Source of the DNA: JBHHZJ01 sp046758005
Lineage (GTDB): Bacteria > Pseudomonadota > Alphaproteobacteria > Kiloniellales > J153
Reading direction: 5' to 3'
Length of the DNA: 5,495 bases
Assembly (NCBI GenBank): GCA_046758005.1
Contig: JBHHZJ010000153.1
Coordinates: forward strand, 1-5,495
Positions 1 to 5,186 of this stretch are shown piece by piece. Under the pieces are notes generated by a model. That model was not told where the DNA came from. It searched no databases and was given only the letters and a program-made list of their open reading frames with translations. Position 1 is the first letter of the stretch. Each line of letters opens with the position of its first letter. Made by a program: the position numbers and the translations under genes.

Positions 1-455
1 TTGATTTTGGCGCTGTTGACGGCACTAACGGCACTAATGGCACTAATGGCACTAGTGTCGGGTTGGGGTTCTCCTTCAGGAAAGAGATCATCAACGCGAC
101 GGACTTTTCTTGGCACACGATCCGCACCGAACTCTTGACGGGAATCGGTACCGGCGTGGTCTACGCGGACGTCGTTTACAATGCCGCGAACAACATCTCG
201 GGCGAGTTTTTCGTCGCTGAGTTCAGTCCGAACAGCGTGCTGTTCAAGGCCACCGGCGATGATTTGCCGCCTCCGAACGCGACGCTGAGCGCAACGCTGA
301 ACGAGTTTGTCCTCTATACCACGGCGACGTCCGGGTATTTCACCGTCCGGCATACCGTGGCCGTCCCCGAACCGGCCGCGCTCACCCTCTTCGGCGTCGG
401 ACTCGTCGGGCTGGGCTTCGTAATGCGGCGGCGCAGGAAAGCCGGCGTGAGATAA
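1..455 (+). CDS. PEP-CTERM sorting domain protein, 3' part (5' end outside window)
   Basis: This is the C-terminal part of an exported surface protein. The reading frame is open from the first full codon at position 3 to the TAA at 453-455, giving about 150 residues. The last 30 or so residues form a textbook PEP-CTERM tail: VPEP at fragment residues 121-124, a hydrophobic helix (AALTLFGVGLVGLGFVM), then RRRRK and a short end. In known systems this tail is recognised by an exosortase, which cleaves near PEP and releases the protein to the envelope or exopolysaccharide matrix. The remainder is Thr/Asn/Ser-rich with alternating hydrophobic residues, as expected of an extracellular beta-rich domain, but I recognise no named domain. 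A GTN-type repeat lies at the fragment's start. An internal TTG at position 63 could be read as a start, but the upstream frame is open and has no ribosome site there, so a truncated longer gene is preferred. No exosortase gene is visible. Confidence 0.85.
   Translation, partial: DFGAVDGTNGTNGTNGTSVGLGFSFRKEIINATDFSWHTIRTELLTGIGTGVVYADVVYNAANNISGEFFVAEFSPNSVLFKATGDDLPPPNATLSATLNEFVLYTTATSGYFTVRHTVAVPEPAALTLFGVGLVGLGFVMRRRRKAGVR
21..56 (+). repeat. 9-bp tandem repeat, four copies, within the PEP-CTERM gene
   Basis: Four head-to-tail copies of a 9-bp unit (ggcactaac, ggcactaat, ggcactaat, ggcactagt) lie in frame with the PEP-CTERM protein and encode Gly-Thr-Asn three times, then Gly-Thr-Ser. 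Because the unit is a multiple of three, copy-number change would lengthen or shorten the protein without a frameshift. The copies differ only at the last two bases, which suggests recent slippage expansion. Confidence 0.85.
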
Positions 456-475
456 GCCGCCTCACGAGATCAGCC

Positions 476-2452
476 TCAGGCTCCGATCGGTCCGCCGCCT
501 TTCTTCGTGACCGCGATCACCGACGGCCGCGTGGGCATGTCGGCGCGGAAGTCCGGCCAGCGGGTCGAGGGGGTCTCGAAGCTCGATCCCTTCTCGTCCG
601 CCGGGTGCTGCACGGCCACGAACAGCGTGGCGTCGTCGGGCGTGAAAAACGGCCCGCACAGCTCCGCCCCGCGCGGGGTGCGCAGGAAGTGCCGGGGCCG
701 GCCCCGGTCCGGCCCTTCCACCTCCATGGCCCACACCCCGTCGGCGAAGCCGCTCTTGGGCGCGCCGTCTGTGGCGATCCACAACCGGCCTCGGCTATCA
801 AAGGCGCAGTTGTCGGGGGTCGACAGCCACCCGTTTTCGCTGGTTTTGGGATGGTACCTGGCGCCGTCCGCCGGATTGGACGGGTCCCCGGCCAGAATCG
901 GAATCTCCCAGCGGTAGGCGAGCGCGCCGTGGTCGCCCTCGGCGCCCGGGCCGCCGGGGGGAATCATCTCCAGGATGTGGCCGTGCTTGTTCTTGGGGCG
1001 CGGGTTGACGGCGTCGACCTGCTCGGGCTTGCGCTTGGTGTTGTTGGTCAGCATGACGTAGACCACGCCCGTGACCGGGTTGGTCTCCACGTCCTCGGGC
1101 CGGTCCATCGGGGTGGCGCCCAACAGGTCGGCGGCGCGCCGCGTCTCGATCAGCACGTCCGCCTGGCTGTGGAAGTCGTTCTCCGGCGTGAGCGGCCCGG
1201 TGCCCCAGACGAGCGGGAGCCAGTCGAGCGTGCCGTCCTCGCTGAACCGGGCGACGAAGAGGGTGCCGCTGTCGAGCAGGTCCCGGTTGGCCGCACGGTT
1301 GTTCGGGTCGAAGCGGCCGTGGGTGACGAACCTGTAGACGTAGTCGAAGCGCTGATCGTCGCCGGAATAAAGGACCACGCGGCCATCCTTGTTCACGACT
1401 GTGGTCGCGCCCTCGTGCTTGAAGCGGCCGAGCGCGGTGCGCTTCACCGGCACCGAGTGCGGGTCGTAGGGATCGTATTCGACGATCCAGCCGTAGCGGT
1501 TCGGCTCGTTCGGCTCCTTCTCCACGTCGAAGCGCTCGTGGAACCTCGACCAGGCGTAGCGGGGCTTGCCCTTGAGCCCGTAGCGCTTGTAGTTGCGGGC
1601 CTCCGGGGTCTTTTGCGGGTCGCCGCCGAAGTAGCCGTGGAAGTTCTCCTCGGCGATCAGCACCGTGCCCCAGGGCGTGAAGCCGCCGGCGCAGTTGTTG
1701 AACGTGCCCACGACCGCCGTCCCGGTGGGATCGGCCCTGGTCTTGAGGCGCGCGTGCCCGGCGGCGGGGCCGGAGAGGCGCATGGGGGTGTCGAGGGCGG
1801 TGATGCGCCGGTTGTAGGGGCTGGCCGTGACGGTCCGCCACCTGCCGCCCTCGCGCCGCACCTCGACGACGCTGTGGCCGTGCGCCGCCATCTCGACCTC
1901 GACCTGCTCCCGGGTCATCGCCTCGAGCTTGTTGTCCTTGGTGATCCCCGGGAACATCAGCTCGGCGTTGGTGTATTCGTGGTTCACGCACAGAACCCCG
2001 TGGTCGGGGTTGTTCGAACCGGCCGGGAGCGGCAGGTAGGCGATGAAGTCGTTGTTGTAGCCGAACTGCTTCCTCTGGGCCTCCGCGCTCTGGTCGAGCG
2101 GGTCGAAGGGCGGGGCGTCGGCCTCCACCGGATCGCCCCAGCGGATCAGCACATCGGCGTCGTAGCCCGGCGCCACGTGGAAGTTCTCGTCGTAGCCATG
2201 CTCCAGTTCGACGAAGGTGAGGCCCGAGGCGGCGCCGGCGGCGAGGGCGCGCCGGCCAGCGATCAAACCGACGAGGCCGTCCGTCGCACCGAGCGCCGTT
2301 ACGGCCGCAACGCCCTTCAGCGCCGCGCGGCGGCTGATCCGGGCCGCGATCACCTCGCCGATCGGGCGTGCCGTCGAGGGGTTCGAGGGGAGGTCGTCGT
2401 CGTCCGCCGGAGCGTCGTCCACCACCGCGAGCCCGCGCGCATCATGGATCAT
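476..2452 (-). CDS. phoX: PhoX-family Tat-exported alkaline phosphatase
   Basis: The 658-residue product belongs to the PhoX (DUF839) family of secreted Ca/Fe-dependent phosphatases, which release phosphate from organic phosphoesters outside the cytoplasm. A twin-arginine motif (SRRAALKG, residues 40-47) follows an unusually long polar, Asp-rich N-region. A hydrophobic stretch comes next, with a plausible cleavage region near ALAAGA (69-74), so export is folded via Tat. Family-like segments follow in order: NHEY (157-160), FNNCAGGFTPWGT (251-263) followed by AEEN, YSGDDQRFDYVYRF (362-375), RPEDVETNP (451-459) and TPDNCAFDSRGRLWIATDG (545-563). Cys254 is the likely counterpart of the cysteine iron ligand of Pseudomonas PhoX; the acidic residues in the other segments are candidate metal ligands. 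The start at 2452 is chosen because an AAGGGAGG ribosome site lies 6 nt upstream. An ATG 18 nt further out (MNQGRKE) and one at 2554 have no comparable site. Length is normal and the frame is intact. No convincing Pho box is visible. Confidence 0.93.
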   Translation of the reverse strand: MIHDARGLAVVDDAPADDDDLPSNPSTARPIGEVIAARISRRAALKGVAAVTALGATDGLVGLIAGRRALAAGAASGLTFVELEHGYDENFHVAPGYDADVLIRWGDPVEADAPPFDPLDQSAEAQRKQFGYNNDFIAYLPLPAGSNNPDHGVLCVNHEYTNAELMFPGITKDNKLEAMTREQVEVEMAAHGHSVVEVRREGGRWRTVTASPYNRRITALDTPMRLSGPAAGHARLKTRADPTGTAVVGTFNNCAGGFTPWGTVLIAEENFHGYFGGDPQKTPEARNYKRYGLKGKPRYAWSRFHERFDVEKEPNEPNRYGWIVEYDPYDPHSVPVKRTALGRFKHEGATTVVNKDGRVVLYSGDDQRFDYVYRFVTHGRFDPNNRAANRDLLDSGTLFVARFSEDGTLDWLPLVWGTGPLTPENDFHSQADVLIETRRAADLLGATPMDRPEDVETNPVTGVVYVMLTNNTKRKPEQVDAVNPRPKNKHGHILEMIPPGGPGAEGDHGALAYRWEIPILAGDPSNPADGARYHPKTSENGWLSTPDNCAFDSRGRLWIATDGAPKSGFADGVWAMEVEGPDRGRPRHFLRTPRGAELCGPFFTPDDATLFVAVQHPADEKGSSFETPSTRWPDFRADMPTRPSVIAVTKKGGGPIGA

Positions 2453-2458
2453 CTCTTT

Positions 2459-2466
2459 CCTCCCTT
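2459..2466 (-). promoter_or_regulatory. Strong Shine-Dalgarno sequence that sets the phoX start
   Basis: On the minus strand AAGGGAGG sits 6 nt before the ATG at 2452. It is a near-ideal anti-16S match. It decides against the more upstream in-frame ATGs, including the one at 2554 that would add 34 residues ahead of the Tat signal. Confidence 0.8.
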
Positions 2467-2584
2467 GATTCATCGGGGACCAAGTCTGGCCGCGGCCATC
2501 GCACGATCGCCGTGCCGTGCGCCTGGCGGCTTCCGTCCCTGATGGAAACAGCATACCAGCTTGCGGCCGATCAGGGGAGCGCCT

Positions 2585-2644
2585 GGAGCAGATCCGGGTC
2601 GATGCGAATCGCTCGAAGGCGATTTATCGACCCGGATCTGCTCC
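2585..2644. repeat. 60-bp palindrome A (19-bp perfect arms plus inner stem)
   Basis: The outer arms, ggagcagatccgggtcgat (2585-2603) and its exact reverse complement (2626-2644), pair over 19 bp. After a small asymmetric bulge (gcg on the left, t on the right), an inner stem aatcgc/gcgatt (2607-2612 with 2619-2624) closes on a loop tcgaag. No T-run follows on either strand, so it is not a standard intrinsic terminator for either neighbour, and both neighbours point away from it. Size, placement and structure suit a REP-like or other dispersed palindromic element. Whether it occurs elsewhere in the genome cannot be seen here. Confidence 0.85.
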
Positions 2645-2656
2645 AACCGTCATGTA

Positions 2657-2720
2657 TAGAGCGGATTCACGTGATGGATTGGAGCCGCGAAGTGGTTCCA
2701 ATCAATCACGATCCGCTCTA
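2657..2720. repeat. 64-bp palindrome B, structurally related to palindrome A
   Basis: The outer arms tagagcggat (2657-2666) and atccgctcta (2711-2720) pair perfectly over 10 bp. A 3-nt left-side bulge (tca, 2667-2669) follows. Then a 17-position inner stem (2670-2686 with 2694-2710) has 15 Watson-Crick pairs, one G-T pair and one mismatch, closing on gcgaagt. It has the same build as palindrome A, 12 bp away: outer stem, 3-nt bulge on the left arm, inner stem and a CGAAG loop. The ends are also similar (GAGCAGATC versus GAGCGGATC). The two are probably members of one family of palindromic elements. No T-run follows. Confidence 0.82.
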
Positions 2721-2836
2721 GGGCCGCCCACAGCGCGACGCTCAGGTGCTCGGTCATGGCCGGCTTTGCGCCCGTGACGGGCCGCGCGGAAGGCGGCTTT
2801 CGGCTCCGCCGGATAGCGGCATGGCCCAAATCATTT

Positions 2837-2852
2837 TTAAGCCAACATTAAC
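2837..2852 (+). promoter_or_regulatory. Putative CtrA binding site (TTAA-N7-TTAAC)
   Basis: The sequence ttaa-gccaaca-ttaac is an exact match to the full CtrA consensus of alphaproteobacteria, in which two TTAA half-sites are 7 bp apart and the second is followed by C. It lies in a short AT-richer patch within GC-rich intergenic DNA, about 250 bp before the small-protein/kinase operon. In known CtrA promoters the box overlaps the -35 region, which here would predict a leader of roughly 200 nt. That it regulates this operon is inference; a chance occurrence is possible. Confidence 0.5.
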
Positions 2853-2993
2853 GACATTCGCCAACAATCGCGCCGATCGGCAATCCAACCGAGGCATCGG
2901 ACGCTGCGCCATACGATCGCGCGCCCGTGGGACACAAGGGCGAGCGGGAACGGTGCCGTTGGCCGCTGCCGATGCGCGCGGGGCCAGGGTCAT

Positions 2994-3030
2994 GGCTCCG
3001 GCCCCCGCCGGTCCGCCCGCGGCCGGAACC
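2994..3030 (+). other. GC-rich hairpin in the putative kinase-operon leader
   Basis: The arms ggctccggcc (2994-3003) and ggccggaacc (3021-3030) pair at 9 of 10 positions around a 17-nt C-rich loop. A competing pairing (ggggcc 2980-2985 with ggcccc 3000-3005) overlaps the left arm. It could shape leader RNA, but in DNA this GC-rich such arms also arise by chance. There is no T-run, so no intrinsic terminator is claimed. Confidence 0.3.
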
Positions 3031-3100
3031 AGGGCGTAGTCCGCGCCACGCTTCGACTTCGATAGGGACCAAGAGGCGAGCACCGAACCAAGCGCCGGCG

Positions 3101-3352
3101 ATGGCACGAAAGCTACGGGCCCTTTTAGCCTTTGTCGTTCTTGGCGCCGCCGGGGCGCTTGCGATGTTGTTGTGTCTGCTCCCGCCCCAACCTGAGCGGG
3201 AGGCGACGGCGCAGCCCCACCAGGCGCGGCGGCCGGCGTTCGCGCCTGCGGCGCACCCGATCCCGCCGTTGCCGCAGCGCGTGGCGCTCGACGAGCGCAA
3301 GGTCGCCTTCCTCGAGACGCTGACCGGCGAATATGACGGGCGTGCGCCATGA
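3101..3352 (+). CDS. Small single-pass membrane protein of unknown function, upstream of the sensor kinase
   Basis: The 83-residue product is not recognised. A basic start (MARKLR) and a hydrophobic helix at about residues 6-27 would anchor it with the C-terminus outside the cytoplasm. A Pro/Ala/Arg-rich linker (28-60) leads to a more ordered charged tail (VALDERKVAFLETLTGEYDG, 61-80). Cys25 inside the helix does not sit in a good lipobox. The stop TGA (3350-3352) overlaps the kinase ATG in an ATGA junction, a strong sign of a real, translationally coupled gene, and suggests the two proteins act together. The start is the weak point: no good ribosome site precedes ATG 3101 (agaggcgag lies about 20 nt away). 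The frame is open further back to a GTG at 2927, but that extension is Arg/Pro-rich and would bury the helix, so it is rejected. Possible roles, all inferred, are a kinase partner, an inhibitor or a ligand adaptor. Confidence 0.68.
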   Translation: MARKLRALLAFVVLGAAGALAMLLCLLPPQPEREATAQPHQARRPAFAPAAHPIPPLPQRVALDERKVAFLETLTGEYDGRAP

Positions 3353-5154
3353 CGCTCGCGCGCGGCAGTCACGCGTTGGTCGTAATGGCGGCGGTCCTGG
3401 GCCTTACATTCTTGTACCTTAAGGCGCGGCCGATCGATCCGACGCGACACCACGATGTCGTCGTTCAGGTGCGGCGGCTGAAACACCTGAACGAGACCCT
3501 GATTCAGGAAATTCTCAAGATACGGCAAGGGCTGGCCGCGAATGATGACAACGTCGTTTGGATCGTCCAACAACAACGTATGATCGGCCGAGGCCTGAAG
3601 CAGCGAACCGCCACCGTCTACGACGGTGCGCCGGCCGAAGTCGACGACCTCCTGGACGACTTTTTGAAGCGGCTCGCGGAACAGGAGCCCTTGATCGAAC
3701 GGTTCAAGGCCGCCAACGCCGTTCTCTTGAATTCCTTGAGGTATCTGCCCACCGCGGCCACCCAGTTCGCGGCGCGCGTGGACGCCCGCGGCCAGGGCGA
3801 TGCGGCCGCGGACACGCTCAGGGATGTTCTGCAAGACGTTCTGATGTTCCATCTCACCGGCGGCGCCGAGGTCGAAGCGCGCCTCCGCGCCAAGCTCGAT
3901 CGTCTTTCCGAGGCGTCGCGCGCACTCCCCTCCGACCTTCGCGCGGAGATCGAAAACATTGCGTCTCACATAAACATCATTCTGAAATACAAGAAAAATA
4001 TAGACTCCCTCACCAATGAGTTATTGTCGAATTCCGTTGCGACGCTGAGTGATCGCCTGGACTACAGTTACGAGGAACTTTACGCATTCTCGAATGAAAA
4101 CACGGAACTTTATAAATCGCTCCTGTATGTATTTTCGATATTGTTGGTGGGTTACCTTGTTTTTATCATGGTCCGATTGAGACGGGTGACCGTTTCCCTG
4201 ACTCGTACCAACAAGACGCTGCGCGCCAAGAACGCCGAACGCAAACGGGCGGAGCAGGCGCTGTGGCAAAGCGAGCAAAATCTCAGGGGCCGCATCATCG
4301 AGCTCGAGGACGTGCGCCACAGGCTCGAGTTGCAGGGCGCGGACTTGGTGCGTCTTGCCGAAAACCTCCAGATGGCGCGCGACCAGGCCGAGGCCGCAAA
4401 CCGGGCCAAGTCCGAGTTCCTGGCCGCGATGAGCCACGAACTGCGCACGCCGCTCAACGCGGTCATCGGCTTCTCGGAGATCATCAAGGACGAGAAGTTC
4501 GGGGCGATCGGCAACGACAAGTACCGGGAGTACGCGGCCGACATCAACAGCTCGGGCCTACACCTGCTCGATCTGATCAACGACATCCTGGACTTGTCCA
4601 AGATCGAGTCGGGCGCGGGCGATCTGCACGACGACACGATCGAGATCAGCGACGTTATTTCCTCCGTCCTGAGACTGGTGCGCCAGCGCGCCGAGAAGAA
4701 TGGCGTCGAGATCGAACTCGATGTTCCCGACGATCTGCCGTGGTTGCGCGCCGACGAGCGCAAGGTGAAGCAGATCCTGGTCAACCTCCTGAGCAATGCC
4801 ATCAAGTTCACGGACGCCGGCGGCAAGGTCAGGCTCAAGGCCTGGTCCCGCGCGCAAAGCGGCTACGTGTTCCAGATCGCCGACACCGGGATCGGCATCG
4901 CGCCCGAGGACATCCCGAAAGCGCTGTCCCAGTTCGGCCAGGTCGACAGCCGGCTGGGCCGTAAGCACGAAGGCACGGGCCTCGGCCTGCCCCTGACCAA
5001 GGCGCTTGTCGAATTGCACGGCGGCACGCTCGACCTGCAGAGCCGGCTCGGCGTCGGCACCACGGTCACGGTGCGGTTCCCCGCGGCGCGCATCATTGGA
5101 CTCGCCGACCAAGGGGAGTCCTTCGGCGCCATCATCTCGTCGTTGCGCGGCTGA
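3349..5154 (+). CDS. Membrane sensor histidine kinase with helical periplasmic (DAHL-like) domain
   Basis: The 601-residue product is a two-pass inner-membrane sensor kinase. TM1 spans about residues 9-24 and TM2 about 257-275. Between them lies a roughly 230-residue, almost wholly helical periplasmic domain, starting LNETLIQEILKIRQGL (47-62), that resembles the DAHL sensor domain. A charged coiled coil (about 283-358) follows with no evident HAMP. The HisKA H-box is MSHELRTPLNAVIGFSE, with phospho-accepting His363. The continuation KYREYAADI...HLLDLINDILDLSKIE is of the PleC/DivJ-like kind common in alphaproteobacteria. The ATPase domain shows the N-box (ILVNLLSNAIKFT, Asn483), G1 DTGIGI (512-517), GQVDS (530-534) and G2 EGTGLGL (541-547), so all catalytic motifs are intact. 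There is no receiver or phosphotransfer domain and no adjacent regulator, so it is an orphan kinase here. The start overlaps the upstream stop (ATGA) without its own strong ribosome site, which indicates translational coupling. The signal and target are unknown. Confidence 0.9.
   Translation: MTLARGSHALVVMAAVLGLTFLYLKARPIDPTRHHDVVVQVRRLKHLNETLIQEILKIRQGLAANDDNVVWIVQQQRMIGRGLKQRTATVYDGAPAEVDDLLDDFLKRLAEQEPLIERFKAANAVLLNSLRYLPTAATQFAARVDARGQGDAAADTLRDVLQDVLMFHLTGGAEVEARLRAKLDRLSEASRALPSDLRAEIENIASHINIILKYKKNIDSLTNELLSNSVATLSDRLDYSYEELYAFSNENTELYKSLLYVFSILLVGYLVFIMVRLRRVTVSLTRTNKTLRAKNAERKRAEQALWQSEQNLRGRIIELEDVRHRLELQGADLVRLAENLQMARDQAEAANRAKSEFLAAMSHELRTPLNAVIGFSEIIKDEKFGAIGNDKYREYAADINSSGLHLLDLINDILDLSKIESGAGDLHDDTIEISDVISSVLRLVRQRAEKNGVEIELDVPDDLPWLRADERKVKQILVNLLSNAIKFTDAGGKVRLKAWSRAQSGYVFQIADTGIGIAPEDIPKALSQFGQVDSRLGRKHEGTGLGLPLTKALVELHGGTLDLQSRLGVGTTVTVRFPAARIIGLADQGESFGAIISSLRG
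3961..4140 (+). other. AT-rich segment inside the kinase gene
   Basis: By hand count 72 of these 180 bases are G or C (40%), against about 68% in a 60-base sample of the H-box region downstream (4381-4440). The segment encodes the end of the periplasmic domain and the approach to TM2 (about residues 205-264), rich in Lys, Asn, Ile, Tyr and Ser. The frame is intact, so it is a compositional feature rather than damage. Confidence 0.6.
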
Positions 5155-5166
5155 AAGCGGCTGAAA
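5147..5166 (+). repeat. Tandem 10-bp duplication at the kinase stop codon
   Basis: The unit gcggctgaaa occurs twice in direct succession (5147-5156 and 5157-5166). The first copy contains the kinase stop TGA (5152-5154), so the second lies wholly in the 32-bp gap before the gshB stop. It looks like a simple slippage duplication, and no function is evident. Confidence 0.55.
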
Positions 5167-5186
5167 TAGGACGCGCCGGGCGGGCC

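Larger units (their letters stand above)
2453..3100. other. 648-bp intergenic region between divergent phoX and the kinase operon
   Basis: I see no convincing gene here on either strand. The short reading frames are Arg/Pro-rich shadows of GC-rich DNA. From left to right there is the phoX leader (2453-2584, no clear -35/-10 or Pho box), two large palindromes (2585-2644 and 2657-2720), and a GC-rich stretch (2721-2830) with short inverted repeats such as gcccgt-g-acgggc (2770-2782) and ggcgg/ccgcc (2792-2810). A short AT-richer patch with a CtrA-type box (2831-2852) follows, then a GC-rich putative leader (2853-3100) with a 10-bp-arm hairpin. The promoters of both flanking transcripts should lie here, because the neighbours are divergently transcribed. 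Confidence 0.7.

Noticed and set aside
472..482. Palindrome agcctcaggct between the PEP-CTERM and phoX stops as a terminator
   Set aside because: The usable stem is only about 4 bp around a 3-nt loop, with no T-run on either strand.
798..1991. A 397-codon minus-strand frame overlapping phoX in another register
   Set aside because: It is extremely Arg/Pro/Gln-rich, typical of an out-of-frame reading of GC-rich coding DNA.
605..2542. A 645-codon plus-strand frame opposite phoX
   Set aside because: It is codon-aligned antisense to phoX. It stays open because the sense gene avoids TTA, CTA and TCA codons, as GC-rich genes do. The translation is low-complexity Val/Gly/Arg/Ala with no domain, while the minus strand encodes clear PhoX motifs and has a strong ribosome site.
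2585..2720. Palindromes A and B as intrinsic terminators
   Set aside because: No T-run follows on either strand, and both flanking genes are transcribed away from this point, so no transcript needs terminating here.
2585..2720. A CRISPR array or insertion-sequence ends
   Set aside because: The two palindromes differ in sequence and are separated by 12 bp with no further units. There is no transposase frame between or beside them.
2927..3100. N-terminal extension of the small membrane protein from GTG 2927
   Set aside because: The extra 58 residues are Arg/Pro-rich without structure and would place the hydrophobic helix mid-protein. ATG 3101 gives a normal membrane-anchor start.
2848..3969. 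A 373-codon minus-strand frame opposite the small protein and kinase N-terminus
   Set aside because: It is antisense to the kinase sensor domain. It is Arg/Gly-rich in its second half, has no recognisable domain, and conflicts with the well-supported plus-strand genes.
4021..4838. Minus-strand frames opposite the kinase transmitter
   Set aside because: They are shadows of the kinase gene. The plus strand carries every histidine-kinase motif in a single uninterrupted frame.
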